Source: Amycolatopsis acidicola
GTDB taxonomy: Bacteria > Actinomycetota > Actinomycetes > Mycobacteriales > Pseudonocardiaceae
Direction: 5' to 3'
Assembly: GCF_007713735.2 (NCBI RefSeq)
Contig: NZ_VMNW02000008.1
Span: 62,001 to 126,000 of the forward strand
Length of the DNA stretch: 64,000 bases
Part shown: positions 25,999 to 35,237 of the stretch, in pieces
How the letters are laid out: each line of letters begins with the position of its first letter
How positions within the stretch are numbered: the first letter of the stretch is position 1
Translations under genes and position numbers: made by a program
Notes under the pieces: generated by a model
Databases searched by the model: none
Told to the model about the DNA's origin: nothing
What the model saw: only the letters and a program-made list of their open reading frames with translations

Positions 25999-27768
25999 GT
26001 GAGTCCTACCCGTCCTGAGTTGAAAGGCACCTTCGGGATGGTGGCCTCGACGCACTGGCTGGCGAGCAGCGCCGGTTACGGCGTTCTCGCCGCGGGCGGG
26101 AACGCGTTCGACGCCGCGGTCACCTCGGGATTCGTCCTCCAGATCGTCGAACCGCATCTCAACGGGCCCGGCGGGGAGGTCCCCATCCTCTTCATGAAGC
26201 CCGGCGGGCGTGCCCAGGTCCTCTGTGGCCAAGGCGTGGCTCCGGCAGCGGCGACGGTGGAGGCGTTCGACGGGTACGAGCGGGTTCCCGGTCTCGGTGT
26301 CCGGTCCGCGTGCGTCCCTGGCGCCTTCGACGCCTGGATGCGGCTTCTGCTCGACCACGGCCGTCTGTCGCTGCGCCAGGTGCTCGAACCCGCGATCGAC
26401 TGTGCGCACAATGGTTTCCCCATCGTGCCGAAGATCGCGAGCACGATCGAATCGGTGGAGCAGCGCTTCCGGCAGGAGTGGCTCAGCTCGGCGGAGGTGT
26501 GGCTCCCCAAGACCGGGGCAGGTCAGCTGCACCGGTGCCCGCAGATCGCCGAAACCTACCGTCGTCTCCGGGGAGAGGCCGAGGCGTGCTCGAGTGACCG
26601 CGACGGACAGATCGAACATGCCCGTCGCATCTGGTCTCAGGGCTTCGTCGCGGAGCACATCGATCAGTTCCTGCGCACTGAGGTTCCCGACGGGTCCGGC
26701 GGCGTCTCCACGGGTCTGCTGACCGGTCAGGACATGGCCGGGTGGTCCGCGGAGTACGAGGACACGGCATCGGTCGAGTACGGCGGATACACCGTCCACA
26801 AACCCGGCGCCTGGAGCCAGGGTCCGGTTTTCCTGCAGCAGCTCCAATTGGCCAAGCACACCGGGCTCGCGGAGCTGACGGACTCGAATTCCGCGGAGTT
26901 CGTCCACCTGATCACGGAAGCGGCCAAACTCGCGTTCGCCGACCGTGAAGCCTGGTATGCCGACCCTCGGTTCGCCGATGTCCCGCTGGACGAACTGTTG
27001 TCCGATCGCTACGCGAAGGAACGCGCGGCGCTGATCACCGACGTCGCCTCACTCGATCTTCGCCCCGGAACCGTCTCCGGGCGCACGCCCTATCTGCCGC
27101 CGCAGGCCACCGTGCCCGTGGGTACGGTCCCGGTCGAACGCGGCAACGGCGAACCGACCGTGAGCCGGGGCGGCGAGCCGCGTGGCGACACCTGCCACGT
27201 CGATGTCGTGGACCGTGAGGGCAACATGGTGGCTGCCACGCCCAGCGGTGCGTGGCTGAGCAGTTCGCCGGTCGTGCCGGGTCTCGGGTTCCCGATCGGG
27301 ACCCGGGCGCAGATGTTCTGGCTCGACCCGCGTTCGCCCAACTGCATCGCGCCCGGCAAGCGACCGCGGACCACCCTCAGCCCCGGTCTCATCTCGCGGG
27401 GCGCCGAGCCGGTGCTCGCCTTCGGGACCCCCGGAGGCGACCAGCAGGACCAGTGGACGTTCTCGTTCCTGCAGCGCTGGCTCCATCACGACATCGACCT
27501 CCAAGAGGCCATCGACGCGCCGAACTTCCACAACAACTCGTTCCCCAGCTCCTTCTATCCCCGGGAGATAGCGCCCGGGCAGCTGGTCGTCGAGTCCCGG
27601 TTCGGTGCCGAAGTGGTGCGAGCGCTGGAGAACCGGGGACATCGCGTCGTGCGCTCGGAACCGTGGTCACTCGGCCGTATCTCCGCCGTTGCCCGGGACG
27701 CCGAGTCGGGTCTGTTGTCCGCCGCGGCGAACCCCCGGGGGCGACAGGGGTACGCAGTGGGCCGGTGA
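25999..27768 (+). CDS. Gamma-glutamyltransferase family protein (Ntn hydrolase)
   Basis: A 589-residue GGT-type proenzyme. The two-subunit autocleavage site is predicted just before the Thr in RGDTCHVDVVDREGNMVA (about residue 395), which would become the nucleophile. The large-subunit motif NAFDAAVTSGFVLQIVEPH and the small-subunit GTPGGDQQDQWTF and TTLSPGLI segments are present. No signal peptide is evident, unlike secreted GGTs. Members hydrolyse gamma-glutamyl or acyl amides; some are acylases. Being downstream of kdgT/cupin it may cleave an amide-linked conjugate, which is inference. Confidence 0.88.
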   Translation: MSPTRPELKGTFGMVASTHWLASSAGYGVLAAGGNAFDAAVTSGFVLQIVEPHLNGPGGEVPILFMKPGGRAQVLCGQGVAPAAATVEAFDGYERVPGLGVRSACVPGAFDAWMRLLLDHGRLSLRQVLEPAIDCAHNGFPIVPKIASTIESVEQRFRQEWLSSAEVWLPKTGAGQLHRCPQIAETYRRLRGEAEACSSDRDGQIEHARRIWSQGFVAEHIDQFLRTEVPDGSGGVSTGLLTGQDMAGWSAEYEDTASVEYGGYTVHKPGAWSQGPVFLQQLQLAKHTGLAELTDSNSAEFVHLITEAAKLAFADREAWYADPRFADVPLDELLSDRYAKERAALITDVASLDLRPGTVSGRTPYLPPQATVPVGTVPVERGNGEPTVSRGGEPRGDTCHVDVVDREGNMVAATPSGAWLSSSPVVPGLGFPIGTRAQMFWLDPRSPNCIAPGKRPRTTLSPGLISRGAEPVLAFGTPGGDQQDQWTFSFLQRWLHHDIDLQEAIDAPNFHNNSFPSSFYPREIAPGQLVVESRFGAEVVRALENRGHRVVRSEPWSLGRISAVARDAESGLLSAAANPRGRQGYAVGR

Positions 27769-27940
27769 GTGTCTCTTGTGGACGGTGACCTGAGAGTGCC
27801 CGTCCGTACCGCCGGGCGAGGGAAAACCGGGATCGACTGTCCAAATGAGCATTCGTGCCGGGACCGAACACGAGTTCTTCCGGCCCGGCGGTTGACGCCA
27901 ATCGCCAATTCTCGGGTAACGAAGGCAGGAGGTGGATCGC

Positions 27941-28624
27941 TTGAAACCCGGACCGGCTCCCGTCGAACGGCAGTCGTTGGAGAGCCGGGCGATGATGGCG
28001 CTTCGTTCCTTCATCACGTCAGGTGACGTTGAGCCCGGCGCCCGGCTGACCGAGATCGACCTGTCCGAGCGACTCGGGGTCGGGCGAGCGACGCTGCGCA
28101 CCGTGCTGGCTCGGCTGGCCGACGAGGGGCTCGTGGTCAAAAAGCCATACGCCGGATGGCATGTCATCGAGCTCGACGAGCAAGCGGTCTGGGAAATCTG
28201 GACCTTGCGTGGCAGTTTCGAAAGCCTCGCCGGCCGGCTGGTCGTCGAGCACGGCGACGCGGCTGCCCTCGACCGGATTGCCGCGGCGCACCGGACGCTC
28301 GTGGACGCCTGCACGGAGGGCGACCTGAACGAGATCAGCCGGCGTGACTTCGAATTCCACCGGGCGGTGCTGGTGGGCTCGCGCAACCAGCGCTTGATCC
28401 GGCACTACGACGTCGTCGCCCATCAGGTCCGGATGTACATCCGGGTCAGCAACTCCGAGGTCGCTGCCGATCCGGACGACATCGTCGAACAGCACAGGGC
28501 GCTCGCGGCCGCTTTCGCGGCTCGCGACGCCGACCGCGTGTTCGCGGAGGCATGGAAGCACAACGAATCGGAGGGTGGACGGTTGCTTGCGCGACGAACC
28601 GCACTGAGGGAGAACGCCGGATGA
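27941..28624 (+). CDS. GntR-family regulator (FCD type)
   Basis: A 227-residue regulator: winged helix at about residues 15-75 (SGDVEPGARLTEIDLSERLG, GRATLRTVLARLADEGLV) and an FCD ligand domain with the DFEFHRAVL metal/ligand region. AGGAGG lies eight bases before TTG 27941. A GTG at 27932 overlaps that ribosome site and is rejected. The stop overlaps the kinase ATG, so it is first in a GntR-kinase-aminotransferase operon and probably controls it. Confidence 0.9.
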   Translation: MKPGPAPVERQSLESRAMMALRSFITSGDVEPGARLTEIDLSERLGVGRATLRTVLARLADEGLVVKKPYAGWHVIELDEQAVWEIWTLRGSFESLAGRLVVEHGDAAALDRIAAAHRTLVDACTEGDLNEISRRDFEFHRAVLVGSRNQRLIRHYDVVAHQVRMYIRVSNSEVAADPDDIVEQHRALAAAFAARDADRVFAEAWKHNESEGGRLLARRTALRENAG

Positions 28625-29766
28625 GCTCACCCACGACGGGAAAGACCGCCACGGGACCGGGTAGCTCCGATGTCCTGCGCCAACTCGGGCTCGCGGGCGG
28701 CGGTGGGCTGTCCGATGAGCACGTCGCGATGTCGCCTCGCGAGGCGGCCGGCCTGGCACAGGACTTGTGGCGTCTCGATGTCGTCGACGCCGATCGGTTC
28801 GCGACGGAGAAAGACGACACATTTCGTCTCTCCTGCCGGAGCGGCCGCTCGGTCGTGGTGAAGGTGTCCCACCCGGGCGAGCACGCCGAACAGGTCGACT
28901 TCGAGACCGCGCTGCTGCACCACGTAAGCCAAGGGCCGAGCCCTGTGCCTGTGCCCGAACTGCTGCCGAGCCGCCACGACACGTTGCTGGAAACCGTGGT
29001 GGATTCCGCGGGCCAGCGCCGGATCGCCCGGGTCATGACCTGCCTCGACGGCACTCCCCTGGATTCGGTCGGTTCCGACGCGAAGCAGCGGGAACAGGTG
29101 GGCGAGATGTTGGCACACCTGCGGCACGCGACAGCGAACTTCTCGCATCCGCAGGCCAGTCGGCTGTATGCGTGGAACGTCGAGATTCTCCCGTACCTCG
29201 AACCACTTTTGGGTGCCGTTGCCGACCCGGGCCACCGCGCCCGGCTGGCTTCGGGCCTGGAGCGGTTCGACGAGGTCGTGACGCCGAAGCTCGGTGGTTT
29301 GCGCCGCCAGGTGCTGCACAACGACTTCAGTACGTCGAACCTGCTCGTCGAACCCGCCGATCCGGCTTTCGTCACCGGTGTGCTGGATTTCGGGGACGCG
29401 GTCGAAACCGCCATCGCGGTCGATGTCTCGACGGCGATGCTCAACCAGCTTCCCCGTGACTGCGGGCAGAACATGCCGAGCGACATTTTCGCCGCCGGCC
29501 GCGACGTGTTGCGCGGATACCTGCGTCACGCGGAACTCACCGACGAAGAACTGGCCGTCATCCCGCACCTGGTGATGGGCCGAGTCGTCGCGCGCGCTCT
29601 CATCACCTCGTACCGAGCCCGCCAGGTCCCGGGCAACACCGCCTACATTCTCAGGAACACCGAACAGGGCTGGGGTCAGTTGGAGTGGTTCCTCCGGCGG
29701 AGCCCGGACGAGATCGCGGCCACCTTGACGACGACCGCGACAGCAGATACGGAGCAAACCCGGTGA
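28621..29766 (+). CDS. Aminoglycoside/choline-kinase-like phosphotransferase
   Basis: A 381-residue protein-kinase-fold small-molecule kinase. It shows VVVKVSHPGE (ATP-lysine), the catalytic loop HNDFSTSNLLV (about residue 240) and the metal motif GVLDFGDAV. The ATG overlaps the GntR stop (ATGA), and its own stop overlaps the next start (GTGA), so translation is coupled. In relatives, a kinase of this type (hydroxylysine or ethanolamine-like) phosphorylates an amino alcohol that a class III PLP phospholyase then cleaves. That is exactly the neighbour here, so the substrate is likely an amino alcohol, by inference. Confidence 0.85.
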   Translation: MSSPTTGKTATGPGSSDVLRQLGLAGGGGLSDEHVAMSPREAAGLAQDLWRLDVVDADRFATEKDDTFRLSCRSGRSVVVKVSHPGEHAEQVDFETALLHHVSQGPSPVPVPELLPSRHDTLLETVVDSAGQRRIARVMTCLDGTPLDSVGSDAKQREQVGEMLAHLRHATANFSHPQASRLYAWNVEILPYLEPLLGAVADPGHRARLASGLERFDEVVTPKLGGLRRQVLHNDFSTSNLLVEPADPAFVTGVLDFGDAVETAIAVDVSTAMLNQLPRDCGQNMPSDIFAAGRDVLRGYLRHAELTDEELAVIPHLVMGRVVARALITSYRARQVPGNTAYILRNTEQGWGQLEWFLRRSPDEIAATLTTTATADTEQTR

Positions 29767-31127
29767 CATCCTCGATCTCGCGTGGCGCCGGCCGGCCGCG
29801 TTCCCGCGGCAAAATGAACAACGCGTTCAACCCCGAAGCAGCCGCATCCCTTCCGCCCGCCGAGCAGCGAATGATCGCGCGCCGCGAGCGGCTGCTCGGC
29901 CCGGCGTACCGCTTGTTCTACGACAAACCCTTGCACATCGTCCGCGGCCGCGGGTGCCGGCTCTGGGACGCCGACGGCAACGAGATCCTGGACGCCTACA
30001 ACAACGTCGTCTCGGTCGGTCATGCCCATCCTCGAGTGGTCGAGGCAGTCCACGAGCAGATGCAGACGCTGTGCACGCACACGAGGTACCTGCACGCGGG
30101 CGCACTGGACTACGCCGAACAACTACTCGACACCATGGGCGGCCGTGCCGGCGACGGACACGCCATGTTCACCTGCACCGGGTCGGAGGCGAACGACCTG
30201 GCGTTGCGCATCGCCCGCCACCACACCGGCCGACGCGGCGTGATCGTGACCTCCGAGGCCTACCACGGGAACTCCGCGGCAACCGCCGAGTTTTCGCCGT
30301 CGCTGGGCGACAACTCGCCCCTGGGCACCTGGGTCCGGCGGGTTCCCACCCCGGACTCGTACCGCGTGCCGCGGGCCGAGCTCACCGCGTGGTTCAGCGA
30401 GCACGTGCGCCGGCAGATTCGCGAACTCGAGCGGCACGGCGAAGGACTGGCCGCGTTGGTCGTCGACTCGATGTTCACCTCCGACGGGATCTACGTCGAC
30501 CCCACCGAGCTGCTCGCTCCGGTCGCCGAAATCGTGCGCGAGGCCGGCGGGCTCTTCGTCGCCGACGAGGTGCAATGCGGCTTCGCCCGCAGCGGTGAGC
30601 ACACGTGGGGTTTCCAGCGGCACGGAATCGACCCCGACATCGTGACGCTCGGCAAGCCGATGGGCAACGGATACCCGGTCGCCGGCATCGCCGTCGCCTC
30701 GGAGGTGGTGGAGAGGTTCGGCCACGACATGCGTTACTTCAACACCTTCGGTGGAAACACCGTGGCCGTCGCGGCCGCCCAGGCGACGCTCGACGTGATC
30801 CGCGACGAGGGCCTGGCCGAGAACGCGAACCGCACCGGAGCGGTGCTGCGCGAGGGCATCGAAGACCTGTCGAAGCGTTTCGAACAAATCGGCGATGTGC
30901 GCGGAGCGGGCCTCTACATCGGAGTCGAGATCGTGTCCGACCGTGCGGCGCGGACCGCGGACGGCGGTGAAGCGGCACGCATCGTCAACGGTCTGCGGGA
31001 GCACGGGGTGTTGATCTCGGCCACCGGCGCCCCCGGCAATGTCCTCAAAATCCGGCCCCCGCTCGTCTTCTCCGCCGCGGACGCCGACCGGCTACTCAGC
31101 GCGCTGGGCGACGTCCTGGCTGCCTGA
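29763..31127 (+). CDS. Class III aminotransferase / phospholyase-like PLP enzyme
   Basis: A 454-residue fold-type I PLP enzyme. PLP-binding marks are TCTGSEANDLALRIARHHTG, DSMFTSDGIYVDP, ADEVQCGFARSGEHTWGF, and the Schiff-base lysine in VTLGKPMGNGYPVAG. It resembles the AGXT2L (ethanolamine-phosphate/phosphohydroxylysine phospholyase) branch and is coupled by a GTGA overlap to a small-molecule kinase. The predicted reaction removes phosphate and ammonia from the kinase product, giving an aldehyde. Alternatively it is a true omega-aminotransferase. The start at 29763 is set by the overlap. Confidence 0.88.
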   Translation: MTSSISRGAGRPRSRGKMNNAFNPEAAASLPPAEQRMIARRERLLGPAYRLFYDKPLHIVRGRGCRLWDADGNEILDAYNNVVSVGHAHPRVVEAVHEQMQTLCTHTRYLHAGALDYAEQLLDTMGGRAGDGHAMFTCTGSEANDLALRIARHHTGRRGVIVTSEAYHGNSAATAEFSPSLGDNSPLGTWVRRVPTPDSYRVPRAELTAWFSEHVRRQIRELERHGEGLAALVVDSMFTSDGIYVDPTELLAPVAEIVREAGGLFVADEVQCGFARSGEHTWGFQRHGIDPDIVTLGKPMGNGYPVAGIAVASEVVERFGHDMRYFNTFGGNTVAVAAAQATLDVIRDEGLAENANRTGAVLREGIEDLSKRFEQIGDVRGAGLYIGVEIVSDRAARTADGGEAARIVNGLREHGVLISATGAPGNVLKIRPPLVFSAADADRLLSALGDVLAA

Positions 31128-31200
31128 CGAAAGTCGTTGCCAGGGCGGGACATCTCGTGCTGGCATTCACCCCGCACCTCTGTAACGCAAGGAGTTTTCG

Positions 31201-32202
31201 ATGGCCAGCACTCAGAAACCGATCGGTGTCGCGCTGATCGGATGCGGCCGGGTTTCCGATGCTCATCTGGGCGCGATCACCTCGCAACCCGAAAAGGGCA
31301 GGCTGGTCGCGGTGGTCGACCGGAATCCCGAGCTGGCGCGAGCCGCGGCTGAGCGCTTCGGCGCCGAGCACGCCTGTGCCAGCATCGACCAGGCGATGAA
31401 GATCCCCGAGGTCGAAGCCGCCATCATCTGCCTGCCGAACCATCTCCACGGGGAGGCGTCGATCCAGTGCCTCAACGCGGGCCGTCACGTGCTGGTGGAA
31501 AAGCCGATGGCCGACGACTACGCCACCACCGTCGCCATGGGCGAAGCGGCGGAGGCCGCCGGCAAGGTGCTCGCCGTCGGTCAGTCGCGCCGGCACGGCT
31601 CCGCCATTCGCTACGTACAGGACCACCTGGAGTCCTTCGGTGAGCTGCGCGCCATCCAGGCGTCGTTCTGCATGTACTGGGACGGCCCGCAGGCTCCTTG
31701 GTGGGCGGAGCGCACAGCTAAGGACGGACTGGTGCTCTCCCTGCTGGGCTCGCACACCATCGACTTCGTGCAGATGATGCTCGGCAAGCACCCGCTGCGC
31801 GTGCACGCCGAGGCCACCCGCCTGCGCGACTGCTGGAGCGCCGAAGACGAGGCGATGATCCTCATCCGCTACCCGCAGAACAAGATGGCGACAGTGCACC
31901 TGTCGTACAACCAGCAGCCGTTCTTCGAGCGTTACCACCTCCTGTTCGACACGTCGATCGTCGAGGTGCGCGACGTCAACATGGTGCTGGTCAACAACGA
32001 GGTGGTCCACGCGCCCGCGGAGGAAGCCACGCTGCTGGTCACGAACGAGCTGTTCAAGAACCAGTTCGCCGAGTTCGCCGCGGCATGTCACGGGCTTCCG
32101 AACCGCAGTGCCCTGCACCCGCACGGTATCGCGCTCATGCGCGTCATCGATGCCGCGCTGGAGTCGTCCCTGGCCAACCAGACCGTAGCCATGCGGTGGT
32201 GA
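31201..32202 (+). CDS. Gfo/Idh/MocA-family NAD(P)-dependent oxidoreductase
   Basis: A 333-residue two-domain dehydrogenase. An N-terminal Rossmann domain (VALIGCGRVSDAHLG) carries the EKPMADDYATTVAM active-site Lys-Pro motif (about residue 100), followed by a C-terminal alpha/beta domain with WWAERTAKDGLVLSLLGSH. Such enzymes oxidise sugars, inositol or related polyols. AAGGAG lies seven bases before the ATG. It follows the phospholyase gene by 73 bases and precedes the operator for the permease. A catalytic role in a sugar-derived route is inference. Confidence 0.88.
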   Translation: MASTQKPIGVALIGCGRVSDAHLGAITSQPEKGRLVAVVDRNPELARAAAERFGAEHACASIDQAMKIPEVEAAIICLPNHLHGEASIQCLNAGRHVLVEKPMADDYATTVAMGEAAEAAGKVLAVGQSRRHGSAIRYVQDHLESFGELRAIQASFCMYWDGPQAPWWAERTAKDGLVLSLLGSHTIDFVQMMLGKHPLRVHAEATRLRDCWSAEDEAMILIRYPQNKMATVHLSYNQQPFFERYHLLFDTSIVEVRDVNMVLVNNEVVHAPAEEATLLVTNELFKNQFAEFAAACHGLPNRSALHPHGIALMRVIDAALESSLANQTVAMRW

Positions 32203-32470
32203 CAACAGCGCAATCCCTCCTGAGCGCCTCCGGCGCAGGCTGGAAACAGCTCCCACGCTCTCACGACGTCCGCACTGGTGCGCCGAGCTGAACCCATCGA
32301 TCCGTAACATCCCGGAACGTCGAGGTGACAGGGGCACCAAGCGCGCCCACCGAGCGGCTCCCGAGCTCGGCGCGCGGAAATCAGGTTCCACGCCGGAACA
32401 CCGCCTGCCACAGGCTCCAACACCCCACGAAACCGAAGCCCGGCAGAAAGTCGACTATGACCGTTGACAC

Positions 32471-32500
32471 CACCGGTAACCCGTAGCATATTACCGTTAA
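32471..32500. promoter_or_regulatory. Operator-like sites upstream of the APC permease
   Basis: ACCGGTAAC (32472-32480) and TTACCGTTAA (32491-32500) match the TTACCGGTAA dyad found at 40567, 45001, 45904, 47494, 49035 and 49194. They lie 30-60 bases before the ATG at 32529. The rest of 32203-32470 shows no gene. Confidence 0.6.
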
Positions 32501-32528
32501 CCCTGTACTCAAGAACATGGGAGCGGCC

Positions 32529-34085
32529 ATGAGTGGACACTCACCAGACGACGATGACCGCCACCTCGCCGCGCTCGGCTACAAGCAGGAACTGGTCCGC
32601 AACCTGGGAAGCTTTTCGACTTTCGCCACGGGCTTCGCGTTCATCTCGATCCTGACCGGCATGTTCCTGCTGTTCGGGTTCGTCTACTCCAGCGGTGGCC
32701 CGGCCTCGATCTGGGCGTGGGTCGTCGCGGTGATCGGGCAGGTTCTGTTCGCGCTGTCGTTCGCGGAGCTCGCGGCCAAGTATCCGCTGGCGGGTTCGGT
32801 GTACAGCTGGACGAAACACATCACCCGCGGGACCAGCGCCTCGTGGCTCGCGGGCATCTCGATGATCCTTGCCCTGATCGTGTCCTCGGCGACCGTCGCG
32901 CTGACCATGCAGACGATCCTGCCGGCGATCTCACCGGTCTTCTGGATCTACGGTGACGGGAGCGGTCCCCATGACGCCACCATCAACGGCGTCATCCTGG
33001 GCTCGATCATGCTGGTGCTGACCACGATCGTCAGCCTGCTCGGCTCGAAAGTCCGGTCCCTCGTCAACAACATCGGCGTCTCCGTGGAACTGATCGCCAG
33101 TATCGTGCTGATCGTCGGGCTCGCGATCAACGCGAAGCATGGTCCGTCGGTCGTCTTCGAGACCAACGGGACAGGTCTGAACCAACCCGGCGGCTATGTT
33201 GGCGCGTTGCTGCTGTGCCTTCTGCTTGGACTGACCGTCATGTGGGGGTTCGACACGGCCGGTTCGCTGGGCGAGGAGACGATCAACCCACGACAGACCA
33301 GCCCGCGCGCCATCATCCGCGCGTTGGTGGCCTCCGGGGTGTTCGGCGCCTTGCTGATTTTGGCCGCCGTGATGTCCATTCCGAAGCTCGACGACCAGCG
33401 GATCGCCGACGATGGACTGTCCTATGTGGTCAAAGCTTCCCTCGGTACGGGGCTGGGCAACATCATGCTGGTGTGCGCGGCCATCGCGGTCTTCGTCTGC
33501 GGTCTGGCCAACCAGACCGGCGCCGTGAACATGATGTTCGCGATGGCCAGGGACAACGCGCTTCCGGGGTCGTCGCGGCTGGCCAAGGTCGCCGAGCGCG
33601 CGAAGACGCCGGTGCTGCCCCCGCTGATCGTGTTGGTGGTGGGCGTCGCGATCCTGGTCTACAACATCGGGCAGCCCGCGATCTTCCTGACTGTTTCGAG
33701 CACGACCGTGGTCTTCGCGTTGATCTCGTACTTCCTCATCACCGCCTCCTTTTCCCTAGCCCGGGTCCGCGGCGACTGGGAACAACCCGACACGCGGTAC
33801 TTCCGGCTGGGGAAATGGGGCCTGGTGGTCAGTGTGGTCGCCACCATCTGGGCGGCGGGCATGATCGTGAACATCGCGTGGCCGCGCCAGGTTCTTTACA
33901 ACCCCGACGAGCCCTTCCACTGGTACTTGCAGTGGGGCGGTGTGCTCATTCCGGCTGTCGCGCTGACACTCGCGTTTCTCGTGTACTGGTTCACGCAACG
34001 GAAGAAGATCGGGATCCTGCCCGAGCACTCGTCCGGCTTCGCCTCCCAGCAGTCCGCGCCCAGGGCAGAACTGGAGACCCGTTGA
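32529..34085 (+). CDS. APC-superfamily amino acid/amine permease
   Basis: A 518-residue integral membrane protein with about 12 helices. FSTFATGFAFISILTGMF and PLAGSVYSWTKHIT are the TM1-2 consensus of the GABA/choline-like ACT branch; AGSLGEETINPRQTSPRAI in the middle and a Pro/Gln-rich cytosolic tail follow. ATG at 32529 has GGAG five bases upstream; an ATG at 32517 lacks one. The stop overlaps the next ATG. It probably imports an amino acid or amine under control of the adjacent TTACCGGTAA sites. Confidence 0.9.
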   Translation: MSGHSPDDDDRHLAALGYKQELVRNLGSFSTFATGFAFISILTGMFLLFGFVYSSGGPASIWAWVVAVIGQVLFALSFAELAAKYPLAGSVYSWTKHITRGTSASWLAGISMILALIVSSATVALTMQTILPAISPVFWIYGDGSGPHDATINGVILGSIMLVLTTIVSLLGSKVRSLVNNIGVSVELIASIVLIVGLAINAKHGPSVVFETNGTGLNQPGGYVGALLLCLLLGLTVMWGFDTAGSLGEETINPRQTSPRAIIRALVASGVFGALLILAAVMSIPKLDDQRIADDGLSYVVKASLGTGLGNIMLVCAAIAVFVCGLANQTGAVNMMFAMARDNALPGSSRLAKVAERAKTPVLPPLIVLVVGVAILVYNIGQPAIFLTVSSTTVVFALISYFLITASFSLARVRGDWEQPDTRYFRLGKWGLVVSVVATIWAAGMIVNIAWPRQVLYNPDEPFHWYLQWGGVLIPAVALTLAFLVYWFTQRKKIGILPEHSSGFASQQSAPRAELETR

Positions 34086-35167
34086 TGCCACCGGGCGCCA
34101 GGACAGACGCTGCGGTCATGACCGTCACCGGCCCGGTGCCGGCGAGCCAGCTCGGCGCGACGCTCCCCCATGAGCACCTGTTCATCGATCTGAGCTGCTA
34201 CCTGATCGACCCGGGCGACGCCGGCGCCGCGGCCGCTCTGGAGCTTCCGGTTCGGTTGGACACGCTGGACGACGTGCGCCGTTCTCCCTACGCCAACCGG
34301 GAGAACTGCGTGCTCGACGACCTCGAACTCGCCGTCGCCGAGGCCGGCCAGTTCCGTGCTCTCGGCGGCACGACCATTGTGGACGTCACGCCCGCGGAGA
34401 TCGGTCGCGATCCGCTCGGGCTGCGCGCTGTCAGCCAGCGCACCGGACTGCGCATCGTGACCAGTTGCGGGCACTACATCGACGCCGCGCACACCGGAAC
34501 GCTCCGGGCCGCGGCGGAAGACACGATCGCCGAACGGTTCGTCCGGGAAATCCGGGACGGCATCGGCGATACGGGCATCCGGCCCGGGATCATCGGAGAG
34601 ATCGGCACCGGTGATCCGATCACCGGCTCGGAGTTGAAGATCCTGCGCGCGGCCGCCACGGCACATCGGGAAACGGGCCTGCCCATCACCGTGCACGTCC
34701 ATCCACCCGCCCGGCGCGGCCACGAGGTCCTCGACGTCCTGGAAAGCGCGGGCGCCGACCTCACGCGCGTGGTGCTCGGGCATTGCGACGCGTCACTGGT
34801 GCACCCCGATATCACCTTCGAGGAAGGGGTCGCCTATCACCGCTCGCTGGCGGAGCGCGGCTGTTTCGTCGAGTACGACCTCTGCGGGAACGCCGGGCAT
34901 TTCAGCACCGACACCCATTCCTGGTGGCTGCCCTCGGACCGCGAACGAGTTCAGGCGATCTCGTCGCTGGCCGAATCCGGTTTCCTGGGCTCCGTGTTGT
35001 TGTCCCAGGACGTCGGTCACAAGCACTACCTCCGCCAGTACGGCGGCTGGGGCTACGGGCACATCTTGCGTACGTTCCCCGGCCACCTCCGGGACGCCGG
35101 CTTCACCGATGCCGACATCGTCCGGATCACGGTCGACAACCCGCGGCGCATGCTTGCCGGCGATTAG
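34085..35167 (+). CDS. Phosphotriesterase-family lactonase/hydrolase
   Basis: A 360-residue amidohydrolase-fold metalloenzyme. Metal ligands are visible: HEH in LPHEHLF (about residue 30), a bridging Glu in GIIGEIGTG, His in TVHVHP, His in LGHCD and Asp in SQDVGHK. Using a bridging Glu instead of carbamylated Lys is typical of PLL/lactonase-like members. The start overlaps the permease stop by one base, so uptake and hydrolysis are coupled. The family prefers lactones or phosphotriesters; here a lactone or amide substrate is more likely, by context only. Confidence 0.85.
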   Translation: MPPGARTDAAVMTVTGPVPASQLGATLPHEHLFIDLSCYLIDPGDAGAAAALELPVRLDTLDDVRRSPYANRENCVLDDLELAVAEAGQFRALGGTTIVDVTPAEIGRDPLGLRAVSQRTGLRIVTSCGHYIDAAHTGTLRAAAEDTIAERFVREIRDGIGDTGIRPGIIGEIGTGDPITGSELKILRAAATAHRETGLPITVHVHPPARRGHEVLDVLESAGADLTRVVLGHCDASLVHPDITFEEGVAYHRSLAERGCFVEYDLCGNAGHFSTDTHSWWLPSDRERVQAISSLAESGFLGSVLLSQDVGHKHYLRQYGGWGYGHILRTFPGHLRDAGFTDADIVRITVDNPRRMLAGD

Positions 35168-35186
35168 ATTCTTTTCACCGCAACAG

Positions 35187-35230
35187 GAAAACGGGGCTGT
35201 GGCACAATTCCTTGCCACAGCCCCGTTTTC
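35187..35230. terminator. Strong bidirectional hairpin terminator
   Basis: An 18-bp perfect stem (35187-35204 with 35213-35230) and 8-nt loop, with A-run and T-run on its flanks, lies between the convergent phosphotriesterase-like and oxidase genes. Confidence 0.9.
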
Positions 35231-35237
35231 TGCCTTC

